64,000 nucleotides of DNA from UBA1535 sp002323775 (GCA_031993545.1 DAMAHZ010000003.1:30071-94070), one strand, 5' to 3'. Shown: positions 43,518 to 53,096, counted from the stretch's first letter. Numbers and translations: made by a program. Notes: generated by a model from the sequence alone, not told the origin.

Positions 43518-44402
43518 ATGGATAGAAATTTTGAAAATGCAAAAGAAATACTTAATAATATGAAGGAAAGGTATTCTTGTCGTGCATTCTCCGATGAAAA
43601 AATACCGGAAGATGTACTTAAGGAAATTATAGGGGTTGGACTTAGAGCTGCTTCGGGTGGCGATTTACAGCCTTATTCAATTATTGTTGTTAAAGGTGAG
43701 GAAAATAAAAAGCTTTTATGCGAAGCCAGTGGAAATCAAAAGTTTATTCAAGATGCTGATGTAAATTTAGTATTTTTAATGGATTGGCACAAATATGATG
43801 TTTACACTAAGCAAAAAAATGCTCCTTTTGTTGCGTATAAAACATTTTTTCATTTTCTTATAGCAATGCAGGATATAATGTGTGCAGCACAAAGTATTGA
43901 GACCGCAGCGTTTTTGTCCGGTATAGGCTCATGCTATGTGGGAAGCATAATTGGAGAATCCTCTTTAGTAAAGGAAAAGTTAAATTTACCCGATAAAACT
44001 TATCCTGTATTAATATTGTCCCTCGGATATCCGAAAAATACTCCTCCCGCAAAGATTAATAAGTTAAGCTATGACGCTATGGTTTTTGATGAAAATTATA
44101 GAGATTTTACTGATGAAGATATATTCAAAGCATATGAAAATAAGTATAATGGAAGAACTACTAATCTTCCGCAAAAAGAACCATATAAATCAGAAAGTCT
44201 AAAAACATTTAAAAATGCTCTTTTGACTTCATATACTGATGATGAGGTTGAGAAAATACTTGAAAAAGCAATTGAAGATGGCTTTATAAATGAAACTCAA
44301 AGAAGGTTCGGTCTGCATTATTCTGCTCATAAGTTGCAGGAAATAAGTAAGGAAGTATACAGTGACATCGAAAGCATGGGTATTTTCCCCAATGATATAT
44401 AG
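43518..44402 (+). CDS. nitroreductase-family protein with C-terminal extension
   Basis: 294 residues. Residues 8-200 are nitroreductase-like (MKERYSCRAFSDEKIPE, LRAASGGDLQPYSIIVV, IETAAFLSGIGSCYVGSI, VLILSLGYPKNTPP). Residues 205-294 add a charged helical tail (DEDIFKAYENKYNG..., VEKILEKAIEDGFINETQRRFG) not found in small nitroreductases. It probably uses FMN. Function unknown. The Sir2 gene follows 24 bases later, so the two may share an operon and a link to NAD(P)H metabolism. Confidence 0.85.
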   Translation: MDRNFENAKEILNNMKERYSCRAFSDEKIPEDVLKEIIGVGLRAASGGDLQPYSIIVVKGEENKKLLCEASGNQKFIQDADVNLVFLMDWHKYDVYTKQKNAPFVAYKTFFHFLIAMQDIMCAAQSIETAAFLSGIGSCYVGSIIGESSLVKEKLNLPDKTYPVLILSLGYPKNTPPAKINKLSYDAMVFDENYRDFTDEDIFKAYENKYNGRTTNLPQKEPYKSESLKTFKNALLTSYTDDEVEKILEKAIEDGFINETQRRFGLHYSAHKLQEISKEVYSDIESMGIFPNDI

Positions 44403-44426
44403 GAGGAAACTTATCTTCAAAGAAAT

Positions 44427-45158
44427 ATGGAAAATTTGATAAATGAATTTAAAAAAATAATTAATGATAGTGATAATATAGTTTTCTTTGGTGGGGCTGG
44501 TGTTTCAACAGAAAGCGATATACCTGATTTTCGTTCAGAAACAGGATTGTATAATGCTGTTGCAAAATATGGCTACCCTCCGGAGCAAATCTTAAGTCGC
44601 ACATTTTTTGAAAACTATACTGAAACTTTTTATAAGTATTATAAAGAAAATATGCTTTATCTTAATGCTAAGCCGAATAATGCCCATTTAGCACTATCAA
44701 AATTAGAGCGTGACGGCAAGTTAAAGGCTATAATTACACAAAATATAGACGGGCTACATCAACTAGCCGGCAGCAAAAATGTAATTGAATTACACGGAAG
44801 TGTTCATAGAAATTATTGCAGGAAATGCGGAGCTTTTCACAATACTAATTATATCATTAACTCAAGCGGTGTAGCTAAATGCAAATGTGGTGGAATAGTA
44901 AAGCCAGATGTAGTCTTGTATGAGGAGGGCTTAGACAATGCTTGCATTGGAAAAGCTATAGATTATATCGAAAATTCAGATTTGCTCATAATAGGCGGAA
45001 CGTCTTTATCTGTTTACCCCGCTGCCTCTTTTGTAAATTACTTTAGAGGTAATAAGCTGGTTTTAATAAATAAAAGCTCTACACCTTATGATAGGAAAGC
45101 TTCTCTAGTAATTAATCAGCCTATAGGTGAAGTTCTCAAAAAAGCGTGTTTAGAATAA
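44427..45158 (+). CDS. cobB: Sir2-family NAD-dependent protein deacylase
   Basis: 243 residues. NAD-binding GGAGVSTESDIPDFRS near 20-35, TQNIDGLHQLAG near 101 and the catalytic histidine in ELHGSVHRNYC near 119. Zinc cysteines are CRKC and CKCG near 128-156. It removes acyl groups from lysines using NAD, giving nicotinamide and O-acyl-ADP-ribose. Its AGGAGG lies about 20 bases before the ATG with no nearer site and no in-frame alternative start, so initiation may be weak or coupled to the upstream gene. Confidence 0.94.
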   Translation: MENLINEFKKIINDSDNIVFFGGAGVSTESDIPDFRSETGLYNAVAKYGYPPEQILSRTFFENYTETFYKYYKENMLYLNAKPNNAHLALSKLERDGKLKAIITQNIDGLHQLAGSKNVIELHGSVHRNYCRKCGAFHNTNYIINSSGVAKCKCGGIVKPDVVLYEEGLDNACIGKAIDYIENSDLLIIGGTSLSVYPAASFVNYFRGNKLVLINKSSTPYDRKASLVINQPIGEVLKKACLE

Positions 45159-45166
45159 TAAACTAA

Positions 45167-45203
45167 AAGTCCTTACAAGAAAATTAAATCTGTAAGGACT
45201 TTA
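45167..45203. terminator. bidirectional terminator between cobB and the S4-domain gene
   Basis: AAAGTCCTTACA (45167-45178) and TGTAAGGACTTT (45192-45203) form a 12-bp stem between convergent genes, with A/T runs on both sides. Confidence 0.88.
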
Positions 45204-45236
45204 ATATTAAGCGTATTAAATTTTAATGTAAGCTTG

Positions 45237-45476
45237 TTATATAAGAGTATACATGTCCTTTGCATCATCTTTCATTACATGCTCAGTAAGTTTTTCAACT
45301 CTTATTTTCATTGGATTTGTGCCGAAAACTATTTCAACCTCATCTCCAATTGAAAGTTCTGTCCCCGGTTTCGCAGGCTTGCCATTTACAAACACACGAC
45401 CTTGCTCACAAGCCTCCTTGGCAATAGTTCTTCTTTTTATAACTCTTGCATTTTTAAGAAATTTATCTATTCTCAT
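45237..45476 (-). CDS. rqcP: S4-domain RNA-binding protein (RqcP/YabO-like)
   Basis: 79 residues from the ATG at 45476, which has TGGAGG upstream; the frame open to 45509 would include that ribosome site. A single S4 domain is present: MRIDKFLKNARVIKRRTIAKEA, VNGKPAKPGTELSIGDEVEI. RqcP binds the obstructed 50S subunit and supports alanine tailing by RqcH in ribosome rescue. The length and sequence fit RqcP; HslR (Hsp15) is the alternative. It lies 66 bases after prfA, which also acts at termination. Confidence 0.85.
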   Translation of the reverse strand: MRIDKFLKNARVIKRRTIAKEACEQGRVFVNGKPAKPGTELSIGDEVEIVFGTNPMKIRVEKLTEHVMKDDAKDMYTLI

Positions 45477-45542
45477 AATTTCCTCCATTACATCAATAAG
45501 TGATGTCATAAAAGATAATTAATTTTTAAATAATGATAAAAT

Positions 45543-46616
45543 TTAATTATCCAAATTTTTAAGCTTTTCTGCCTGATCAGATGTAATTAAACCATCTATC
45601 ATTTCTGTCAAGTCTCCGTCTATAAATCCATCAAGCTTATACAAGGTTAAGCCAATTCTATGGTCTGTAACCCTACCTTGTGGGAAATTGTATGTTCTTA
45701 TTCTTTCACTTCTGTCTCCAGAGCCTACTTGGCTTTTTCTTGCTGATGCTATTTCATCATGCTGCTCTTGCTGATATTTGTCATACAACCTTGCCTTTAA
45801 TACTTTCATTGCCTTATCTTTATTTTTAAGCTGTGACTTCTCATCTTGGCAAGATATAACTATACCACTTGGAATATGTGTAAGTCTAACTGCTGAATCC
45901 GTAGTATTTACACATTGTCCTCCGTTGCCTGATGCTCTGAATACATCAATCTTTATATCATTTGGATTTATTTCAACTTCAACATCATCAACCTCCGGAA
46001 GCACTGCAACCGTAGATGATGATGTGTGAATTCTACCGCTTGACTCAGTATCCGGAACTCTTTGAACTCTATGAACTCCGCTTTCATACTTGAGCTTTGA
46101 GTATGCTCCATATCCCTTTATAGCAAATATAACCTCTTTAATAACTCCCATGCTTTGCTCATTCATTGAAATTATCTCAGTTTTCCATCTTTGTCTTTCA
46201 GCATATCTTGTGTACATTCTAAACAAGTTTCCTGCAAAAAGCCCTGCCTCATCTCCGCCAACACCTGCTCTGATTTCTACTATAACATCTCTCTCATCAT
46301 TAGGGTCTTTAGGTAATAAAAGAACCTTTAATTCTGCTTCAGCTTCATCAATCTTAGCAGTTAATTCCTTTACTTCTTCCTTAGCCATTTCTCTAAAATC
46401 CTCATCTAATGATTTATCATAAATCATTGCTTTAGATTCTTCAAGCTGAGTTTTGGCATCCTTATATTCTTTATACTTCAAAACAATAGGCTCAAGCTGA
46501 GCATGCTCCTTAACGAGCTTTTGCCACTCCGAGCTATTTGCAATAACCTCAGGGTCTGAAATTTTTTCACTTAAATCTATATATTTTTCTTCAAGAAATT
46601 CTAATTTATCTAACAT
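45543..46616 (-). CDS. prfA: peptide chain release factor 1
   Basis: 357 residues, standard length. The catalytic GGQ lies in FRASGNGGQCVNTTDSAV near 228-245, the codon-reading region has the RF1-type RVPDTESSGRIHTS (about 184-197) and the Pxt-type stop-recognition segment follows the usual RF1 order. It recognises UAA/UAG and releases the nascent chain. No programmed frameshift is present (that belongs to RF2). The prmC gene, often next to prfA, is not adjacent. Ribosome site GAGGTG. Confidence 0.96.
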   Translation of the reverse strand: MLDKLEFLEEKYIDLSEKISDPEVIANSSEWQKLVKEHAQLEPIVLKYKEYKDAKTQLEESKAMIYDKSLDEDFREMAKEEVKELTAKIDEAEAELKVLLLPKDPNDERDVIVEIRAGVGGDEAGLFAGNLFRMYTRYAERQRWKTEIISMNEQSMGVIKEVIFAIKGYGAYSKLKYESGVHRVQRVPDTESSGRIHTSSSTVAVLPEVDDVEVEINPNDIKIDVFRASGNGGQCVNTTDSAVRLTHIPSGIVISCQDEKSQLKNKDKAMKVLKARLYDKYQQEQHDEIASARKSQVGSGDRSERIRTYNFPQGRVTDHRIGLTLYKLDGFIDGDLTEMIDGLITSDQAEKLKNLDN

Positions 46617-46947
46617 TATCTCACCTCGTACTTTACATCTCCTAATATCTAATTAAAATCTTCCTAAAAATCTTCAAAAAAACGTGCAAATTCAAGATTT
46701 TTTAGAAATTTTACAATAGATATTATTATTAACAAAGTATTATACCATAGAAATGGCTAATTATGCAAATATTATTTTTTTGTATACATTTGAAGCTACG
46801 AGTTTGCAATTCATTTTAGAAATACAAGTTATTTGTATTATTAATAATTAAAAAAATTTGATTTCTGGAGTATGACAAATAATATTGAAATTACAAATTT
46901 TCTCTGCTATTATTATAATAAAACAAATTACGACAGAAAGGCAAAAC
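46617..46947. other. divergent intergenic region prfA / yaaA
   Basis: 331 bases, A/T-rich, without a gene or hairpin that I can support. It must hold the prfA promoter on the minus strand and the yaaA promoter on the plus strand; ATTATAATAAAAC near 46911 is a possible -10 for yaaA. Confidence 0.4.
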
Positions 46948-47694
46948 ATGAGAATTATTATTTCACCTGCTAAAAAAATGAATATGGATACGGAGTATCC
47001 TCCTTTTGCAAGCTTGCCAAAATTTATAGATAAGGCTGATAGGCTTGCAGATTATATGAAACAGCTTTCATTTGATGAGCTAAAAAAAATCTTGAACTGC
47101 AACGACAAAATAGCGAGACTTAATTATGAAAGATATCAAAATATTAATCTTAGAGAAAATTTAAGTTCAGCTATTCTGACATATGATGGCATACAATATA
47201 AGTACATGGCTCCACAGGTTTTTGAGGACAAGTACTTTGAATACATTCAAAAAAATTTACGCATACTTTCAGGATTTTACGGGATATTGAAGCCCCTAGA
47301 TGGTGTAGTTCCTTACAGACTTGAAATGCAGGCTAAGCTAAAAACTGACTTTTGCAAAAGTCTTTATGATTATTGGAAAGACACACTATTTAATGAGCTT
47401 ACAGATAATGAAAATCAAATTTTAAATCTTGCCTCAGAGGAATACAGTAAGACAATAAGTAAATATTTAAACCCCAATATTAAGTTTATATCAGCCATTT
47501 TTGGAGAAATTTCAAATGGGAATATAAAAGAAAAGGGGGTTTATGTTAAAATGGCAAGGGGTGAAATGGTTCGATACATGGCAGAAAATCAGATTGAAAA
47601 AATTGACGATATAAAAAATTTTGACAGACTTGGCTTCTCGTTTAGCCAAGAACATTCAACATATGACAGATATGTATTCTTAATGAACAAGTAA
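46948..47694 (+). CDS. yaaA: YaaA-family peroxide-stress protein
   Basis: 248 residues from the ATG at 46948 (MRIIISPAKKMN), with AGAAAGG upstream. The family block IISPAKKMNMDTEYPP at the start, AILTYDGIQYKYMAPQVF near 70, LRILSGFYGILKPLDGVVPYRLEMQ near 100 and FSQEHSTYDRYVF at the C-terminus are diagnostic. In E. coli YaaA binds DNA and lowers free iron during peroxide stress. A catalase gene lies 1 kb downstream, consistent with an oxidative-stress neighbourhood. Confidence 0.95.
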   Translation: MRIIISPAKKMNMDTEYPPFASLPKFIDKADRLADYMKQLSFDELKKILNCNDKIARLNYERYQNINLRENLSSAILTYDGIQYKYMAPQVFEDKYFEYIQKNLRILSGFYGILKPLDGVVPYRLEMQAKLKTDFCKSLYDYWKDTLFNELTDNENQILNLASEEYSKTISKYLNPNIKFISAIFGEISNGNIKEKGVYVKMARGEMVRYMAENQIEKIDDIKNFDRLGFSFSQEHSTYDRYVFLMNK

Positions 47695-47748
47695 AAAGCA
47701 TTATTATTTGCACAAAACAAACGCATAATTTTTTATTACATTTATTTG

Positions 47749-47785
47749 TTGACAAATCTTTTTTTAATTAGTATAATATTGATAA
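47749..47785 (+). promoter_or_regulatory. sigma-A promoter with candidate PerR-like box
   Basis: TTGACA (47749-47754), 17 bases, TATAAT (47772-47777): a perfect consensus promoter. Overlapping the -10 is GTATAATATTGATAA (47771-47785), which matches the PerR consensus TTATAAT-N-ATTATAA at 11 of 14 defined positions. It would drive the membrane protein gene and probably katA. The leader is about 170 bases, longer than usual. Confidence 0.55.
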
Positions 47786-47954
47786 CAATTCCTATTTAGT
47801 TTTATATACTATTAAGTATTAGATTGAAATAATTCTGATTATATATTTTAACTCTTTGATTCTTGATATAGTATAGTTAAGGAATTACTAAGTCATATAA
47901 AAACTGTTAATATAATTGATATCTTAAATTTGAAATCTAAGAAAGGAATGTAGA

Positions 47955-48605
47955 ATGAAACGAGTATTTGGAATTTTTGAAGCTGTATTTGATGTGCTAT
48001 ATCTTTGCATATCATTTGTCCTAGGATTAGTATTAATTATTACATCAAGTTCAAACGAGCCTAGAATGATAGCAGGTATCATGTCTTTAGTTTTATCATG
48101 CGGTGACGCATTTCATCTAGTGCCTCGAATATGCGTTATACTTAAAGGAGACGAGGAGTTTTTCAGGGCATCACTAGGACGAGGAAAGCAAATAACCTCA
48201 ATAACTATGACTATATTTTATTTACTTTTATGGCAAATTGGTAAATTTTATCTTCCTTTAAGTGCCACAAATACTTGGACTTATATTATTTATTCTCTGG
48301 CAGCCATACGAATCATACTATGTCTGTTCCCGCAAAACAAATGGAAGGAACGATACGCTCCACTCGACTGGAGTATATGGCGAAATATTCCGTTCTTTAT
48401 TTTGGGATTTGTTATTGCAATATTTTTCTTTATATATAGAAGTGAAATTTCAGGGCTTTACTGGTCATATTTAGCTATTATTCTTAGCTTCGCCTTTTAT
48501 CTTCCCGTTGTACTTTGGTCAAATCAAAATCCAAAGATTGGAATGTTAATGCTTCCTAAAACCTGTGCTTATGTATGGATTTTAATAATGTGTCTATCTT
48601 TATAG
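47955..48605 (+). CDS. six-to-seven-span integral membrane protein, unknown
   Basis: 216 residues that I cannot assign to a characterised family. Hydrophobic segments are seen near 11-30, 37-57, 76-96, 102-120, 142-160, 166-185 and 195-214. The pair WSIWRNIPFF and DAFHLVPRICVILKGDEEFFRASLGRGKQ form conserved-looking loops. It shares a strong promoter and possible PerR box with katA, 127 bases downstream, so a role in oxidative stress or haem/peroxide handling is possible but unproven. Ribosome site AAAGGAATG. Confidence 0.75.
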   Translation: MKRVFGIFEAVFDVLYLCISFVLGLVLIITSSSNEPRMIAGIMSLVLSCGDAFHLVPRICVILKGDEEFFRASLGRGKQITSITMTIFYLLLWQIGKFYLPLSATNTWTYIIYSLAAIRIILCLFPQNKWKERYAPLDWSIWRNIPFFILGFVIAIFFFIYRSEISGLYWSYLAIILSFAFYLPVVLWSNQNPKIGMLMLPKTCAYVWILIMCLSL

Positions 48606-48731
48606 ATACGTAGCGTGAATACAAAAGTCAAAAAATCCAGTACAAATTCTCAACACAGTAAACATCACTTTATAGAGTAATATCTCAACAAGATATCTCA
48701 AATAAATCAAAACTAAGAAAGGAGTTTTATT

Positions 48732-50246
48732 ATGAATGAACACAAGAAATTAACCAATGAGGTTGGCGCTCCTGTTGCCGACAATGAAAATGCCATTACT
48801 GCCGGTCCTAGAGGCCCTGTTGTAATGCAAGATGTGTGGCTTATGGAAAAAATGGCTCACTTTAACAGGGAAGTAATTCCTGAACGTCGTATGCACGCTA
48901 AAGGATGGGGTGCTTACGGAAAATTAACTGTCACAAAAGATATCTCTAAGTATACTAAGGCAAAGGTTCTTCAACCTAATACAGAAACAGAGCTTTTTGT
49001 ACGTTTTTCCACTGTTGCAGGAGAGCGTGGTGCTGCTGACTGCGAAAGAGATATAAGAGGAGTCGCTGTTAAATTCTATACCGAAGAAGGCAATTGGGAT
49101 TTAGTTGGAAACAACACTCCAACATTCTTTATCCGTGATGTACATAATTTTAGCGACTTAAACCGTGCTGTAAAGCGTGACCCTCATACTGGACGCCGTT
49201 CTGCTCAAAACAACTGGGATTTCTGGACAATGCTGCCTGAGTGCTTCCACCAAATTACTATAGTAATGAGCGATAGAGGTATACCTGCATCTTTCCGCAA
49301 TATGCACTTCTTTGGCGAACATACATTCTCATTCTACAATGAGAAAAATGAGCGTGTATGGTGTAAATTCCACTTTAAAACACAGCAAGGAATTAAAAAC
49401 CTGTCAAATGAAGAAGCTGCACAAATTAACGGTATGGATCGTGAGTATCATGGCAAGGATTTATTTGATGCTATTGAACGTGGCGACTTCCCTAAGTGGA
49501 CTATGTACGTGCAAATCATGACTGAAGATCAAGCAAAAAATCATTATGAAAATCCTTTTGACATAACAAAAATTTGGCGTCATGCTGAATATCCGCTTAT
49601 TGAAGTTGGTGTTCTTGAATTAAACCGTAATCCTGAAAACTACTTTGCAGAGGTAGAGCAAGCTGCTTTCACTCCTGCACACGTTGTTCCCGGTATTGGA
49701 TTTAGTCCTGACAGATTCCTGCAAGGCAGATTGTTTGCATACGGTGACGCTCAACGCTATAGACTTGGCGTAAATCATAATCATATACCTGTAAACCGTG
49801 CTAAAGTAGAAGTCAACGAATATCACCGTGACGGTGCGATGCGTGTAGACGGCAACTATGGCGGTGCTCCTGCTTATTCTCCAAACAGCTATGGTGCATG
49901 GACTGCCCAGCCAGAGGTTATGGAACCTCCTATGGATTTATCCGGTGCTATGTATCGATATGACCCGAAAGACGACCCAAGCGATGACTGCTTCCGTGCA
50001 GGCGGTAATCTATGGCGTATACTTTCTGAGGATAAAAAAGAAATCCTTATAAAAAATACTGCCGGAGATATGGCTTCTGTTACTGAAAATATCAAATACA
50101 GACACGCTGTACACTGTTATCTCGCTGACCAAGAATATGGAGAGCGCTTCACAAAGGCTGCCGGACTTTGCATTGATAAAGTTAAGGAACTATCTAAGCT
50201 TGACAATAATGGTCTTATAAAGGCAACTCTTTCAAGTGTGATGTAA
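48732..50246 (+). CDS. katA: monofunctional haem catalase
   Basis: 504 residues, clade 3 small-subunit type. The distal histidine is in RRMHAKGWGAYG near 53-64, distal Asn in GNNTPTFFIRD near 129, and the proximal haem tyrosine in RLFAYGDAQRYRLG near 330-343. It converts two hydrogen peroxide to water and oxygen. Codons are more GC-balanced than in the neighbours, suggesting high expression or transfer. Ribosome site AAAGGAG. In a strict anaerobe this signals exposure to oxygen or host peroxide. Confidence 0.97.
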   Translation: MNEHKKLTNEVGAPVADNENAITAGPRGPVVMQDVWLMEKMAHFNREVIPERRMHAKGWGAYGKLTVTKDISKYTKAKVLQPNTETELFVRFSTVAGERGAADCERDIRGVAVKFYTEEGNWDLVGNNTPTFFIRDVHNFSDLNRAVKRDPHTGRRSAQNNWDFWTMLPECFHQITIVMSDRGIPASFRNMHFFGEHTFSFYNEKNERVWCKFHFKTQQGIKNLSNEEAAQINGMDREYHGKDLFDAIERGDFPKWTMYVQIMTEDQAKNHYENPFDITKIWRHAEYPLIEVGVLELNRNPENYFAEVEQAAFTPAHVVPGIGFSPDRFLQGRLFAYGDAQRYRLGVNHNHIPVNRAKVEVNEYHRDGAMRVDGNYGGAPAYSPNSYGAWTAQPEVMEPPMDLSGAMYRYDPKDDPSDDCFRAGGNLWRILSEDKKEILIKNTAGDMASVTENIKYRHAVHCYLADQEYGERFTKAAGLCIDKVKELSKLDNNGLIKATLSSVM

Positions 50247-50281
50247 GATGTATAATAGCAACTGAAATGTTGTTGAATGTA

Positions 50282-50321
50282 AAAAAAGCGTCGTAGGGAA
50301 ATTTTCCTTACAACGCTTTTT
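50282..50321 (+). terminator. terminator after catalase
   Basis: AAAAAGCGT..GTAGGGAAA pairs with TTTTCCTTAC..ACGCTTTTT, with a tail of T. It lies 36 bases after the katA stop and also faces the convergent flavoprotein gene. Confidence 0.85.
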
Positions 50322-50360
50322 TATTGACATTTACGTAATAATTTCTATTTACTTTATTTA

Positions 50361-50912
50361 TTAATTATTATTAAAAAAGTATGCTAATTCCTTTGACTTA
50401 TTAATAGCCTCAAGGTCATTTTTACTTGGAATATTATTAGTATTATGACTGTATACAACAGGAAAAATGTCATGGGAATTCATATGGTGAAGTAAAACTA
50501 TAGCAGTTTTATAAGCTTTCTCTACTTTTCCGTCTCCGCCCCCTACAATAATAACGCCACCCTTTTTCCCCTTGTTTATCGGAATTTCTTTTCTAAAAAA
50601 TTTAGCACAAAAATATGTCTGCAATCTGCTTAATACAGCAAGCAATTGACCTGTTAGCTCTGAAAAATATAAGGGCGAGGCTATTAATATATTATCACAT
50701 TCTTGTATATAATCATAGACTTCTTGCATTTCATCTTTATAGAAGCAACCCTTGTTTTCCCAACAGTATCTACAGTCAATACATGGCATTATCTTACAAT
50801 TATAAGCATCAACAATTTTATATTCACCTTTTAAATTTTTTAAGACTTCATCAATTAAAGTATTTGTATCACCATTTTTACGTGGTGAGCCGTTAAATAT
50901 CAGTGTTTTCAT
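50361..50912 (-). CDS. flavodoxin-fold NAD(P)H oxidoreductase with cysteine cluster
   Basis: 183 residues. It has the FMN phosphate loop GSPRKNGDTNTLIDEV at 9-24 and SPLYFSELTGQL near 101, as in NADPH-dependent FMN reductases. A compact cysteine motif, CKIMPCIDCRYCWENKGCF near 43-61, resembles the [4Fe-4S] site of archaeal-type iron-sulfur flavoproteins (Isf). If a cluster is bound, the protein would be an electron-transfer flavoprotein handling oxygen or peroxide. It converges on the catalase terminator. Confidence 0.85.
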   Translation of the reverse strand: MKTLIFNGSPRKNGDTNTLIDEVLKNLKGEYKIVDAYNCKIMPCIDCRYCWENKGCFYKDEMQEVYDYIQECDNILIASPLYFSELTGQLLAVLSRLQTYFCAKFFRKEIPINKGKKGGVIIVGGGDGKVEKAYKTAIVLLHHMNSHDIFPVVYSHNTNNIPSKNDLEAINKSKELAYFFNNN

Positions 50913-50968
50913 TTATTTTTCCTTGTTTTAGGTTTTTTTACATTAACTTGAACTTATATACAAAATAA

Positions 50969-51508
50969 TTATACTATTTTATACTCCAATTGACAGTCGC
51001 AAGGCTCTAATTCTACTAATTTTTCATTATATTCTTCAGCTTCTACGCAGCCTAATTTTCCATAAAAGGCTCGTGTCTCCTCAGATGAATGTGCTGAAAT
51101 ATATAGTTTTTTAGCTCCCCTTTTCTTTGCTTCCTCAATCATTATATTAAAAAGTTTTCTGCCTATTCCAAATCCTCTGACCTCATATGAATTATGTATG
51201 CTGCTAAGCTGTAAATACTGATTTTCAATGCCAAATTTCTCGTTTTCGAGTGAAGCAAATCCAACTAAATGATTATCCTTAAATGCTGCATAAACGCTTC
51301 CGCCTGTATTTATTGTATTAATCAAGCACTCTACTAAAAATTCATATTCTTTTTCATCCCAGCTCTCAACAAAAGCTATATCCTTTAAAATCCACTCACC
51401 ATCAATTTTTCGCCAGCATTTCTTTACATCTTGATATCGATTAAATTTACTAAATAAATTTGTGTTTAGTTCTTCAATTTTAAGTTCTCTATATAATATA
51501 TTATCCAT
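50969..51508 (-). CDS. GNAT-family N-acetyltransferase
   Basis: 179 residues. The acetyl-CoA loop is SYEVRGFGIGRKLFNIMIEEA near 107-127, preceded by the GSVYAAFKDNHLVGFASL strand pair near 72. The C-terminal YNEKLVELEPCDCQLEYKI tail completes the fold. The substrate is not predictable. It is one of three GNAT genes within 2.7 kb, which together suggest acquired resistance- or stress-type modification functions. Ribosome site GAGG. Confidence 0.88.
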   Translation of the reverse strand: MDNILYRELKIEELNTNLFSKFNRYQDVKKCWRKIDGEWILKDIAFVESWDEKEYEFLVECLINTINTGGSVYAAFKDNHLVGFASLENEKFGIENQYLQLSSIHNSYEVRGFGIGRKLFNIMIEEAKKRGAKKLYISAHSSEETRAFYGKLGCVEAEEYNEKLVELEPCDCQLEYKIV

Positions 51509-51748
51509 TTTTACCTCATTTTATTTTTTTACAACTATAATTGTTGTATTCTATATCTACTAAATTATTCTCGAATTTTTAACTATATGTGAGTCTATTA
51601 AGCTATAATCATTATATCAAAATTTTGCAATTTATCAACTTAAATTTAGATAAATAATATTCATAAAAGCTGAAAAATCTCTTAACAGATTTAAAACAAT
51701 TAGTATAAAGATTTTTAATTTTATTAAAAATCAATATAAATCAATACC

Positions 51749-52504
51749 TTAAATACAGCTACATTCATCCCACACCCATGCTTTAACATCAGCTTGAGGA
51801 AAAAATCCAACTTTTTTAGCAATTGCTTGAGAGGCTACCTTTTCTGGCCATGTAGACCAACAAGGAGTTAATGATTGTTCTAAAAGTTTTTCTATAAGTG
51901 CTAATGCAGTCAATGTTCCGTATCCTTTTCCTCTGAAATCAGGGTTTGTCTCAATATCAATTTCTGCATATCCTCCGCCTACCATTGGAGAACTGCATAT
52001 GCTTATACAAACGCCTTCAATAATTAATTTAGCAATCCATTTATCATTTATACAAAATTGATTACAAGGTTCCTTTGCTATAATCATCTCAGCCATTTTA
52101 GGCATTTTGCTTTTCCAATTTCCTGCCTTACAGTAAGATTCATAACTGAATGAAAATATTTTGCGTGGCACAACAAAGCCTTTACGTGGCAAAAATATAG
52201 ATTCCAATAATAATTGCCAATCATCAGACGGCGAAAATACAATAAGCTGTTTTTCTTCCTGAGTCTTTAATATTTGATTAAATAGTATATCTTCGAGTAC
52301 TTTACTTTTCATAGGGCTTCCTGCTACAAAATGATGACCAAATGGTGTTTGTAAAACAGCCCAAGTTGGCATACTTTCCTCATCAACAAAAGCTACTCCT
52401 TCATGATTACCGTCAAGAACACTTTGAAATATAGGAATGTTGTTTTTGTATGTATTAAAAAGATTTTGAGTTGCTTTCATTTTAGGTCCAATAAGCTTAT
52501 ACAT
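51749..52504 (-). CDS. GNAT acetyltransferase (PF12746-like)
   Basis: 251 residues from the ATG at 52504, chosen for the AAAAGGAG just before it. The N-terminal half (SVLDGNHEGVAFVD..., QTPFGHHFVAGSP) and C-terminal GNAT core with AEIDIETNPDFRGKGYGTLTALALIEKLL near 192-220 fit the long GNAT_acetyltran family of Firmicutes. It contains WSTWPEKVASQAIAKKVGF near 225. Function unknown; no partner gene nearby. Confidence 0.85.
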   Translation of the reverse strand: MYKLIGPKMKATQNLFNTYKNNIPIFQSVLDGNHEGVAFVDEESMPTWAVLQTPFGHHFVAGSPMKSKVLEDILFNQILKTQEEKQLIVFSPSDDWQLLLESIFLPRKGFVVPRKIFSFSYESYCKAGNWKSKMPKMAEMIIAKEPCNQFCINDKWIAKLIIEGVCISICSSPMVGGGYAEIDIETNPDFRGKGYGTLTALALIEKLLEQSLTPCWSTWPEKVASQAIAKKVGFFPQADVKAWVWDECSCI

Positions 52505-52654
52505 AAAACTTCTCCTTTTTATAATCTTTTTATCAGTTGATATCAAGACTTAATTTTATAGTTTTCTCATTAATTTTATTATAAAAATTCTTATAAGTAA
52601 TATTGTATAATAAAAACCATAATTAAAAAACCTCATAGTCTGTTATGAAATAAA

Positions 52655-52691
52655 AATAAGCCAATATGCAGTTTATACACATTGGCTTATT
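52655..52691 (-). terminator. terminator after the CD3324-like gene
   Basis: AATAAGCCAAT (52655-52665) and ATTGGCTTATT (52681-52691) form an 11-bp stem; on the minus strand a U-rich tail follows. It lies 7 bases past the stop codon at 52698. Confidence 0.88.
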
Positions 52692-52697
52692 TTAATA

Positions 52698-52973
52698 TTA
52701 CGCTAATTTTCTTCTTTCATATATAATTCTTTGAATACTTTTAAATGACAGGAAATATTTTGTTGTTAATTCCTCCATTTTAAATCCATTTATATAATCA
52801 TTATATATGTGGTCATTTCTGCATTTTAATTCTTGCTTAGTGCTGGTCTTACTACCCCAAGCCTTTTTATTTGCTTCCTTTTTAGGTATATATATGAACT
52901 CTCCGTCAATATACTCCTGTATTAACTCTACCAGCTCATCTGGCAATATGTTATTTACTTTAATATAGCTCAT
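52698..52973 (-). CDS. CD3324-like small DNA-binding protein
   Basis: 91 residues resembling the CD3324 family of clostridial proteins: YIKVNNILPDELVELIQEYIDGEFIYIPKK at the start, then a basic segment and a C-terminal helix-turn-helix (NDYINGFKMEELTTKYFLSFKSIQRIIYERR, related to Mor-type activators). It is probably a transcription factor of unknown target. Ribosome site AGGAGG and its own terminator indicate a single-gene unit. Confidence 0.85.
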   Translation of the reverse strand: MSYIKVNNILPDELVELIQEYIDGEFIYIPKKEANKKAWGSKTSTKQELKCRNDHIYNDYINGFKMEELTTKYFLSFKSIQRIIYERRKLA

Positions 52974-53096
52974 TTTGCCCTCCTAATATAATAATCATTT
53001 TTAGGAATAGCAAAGGCTAATTATCAATTATTCTGCATTAGCCTCTGCTATGCAAATATAAATAATTTTAGCATATAAAAAACTTAACTCCTTTAA

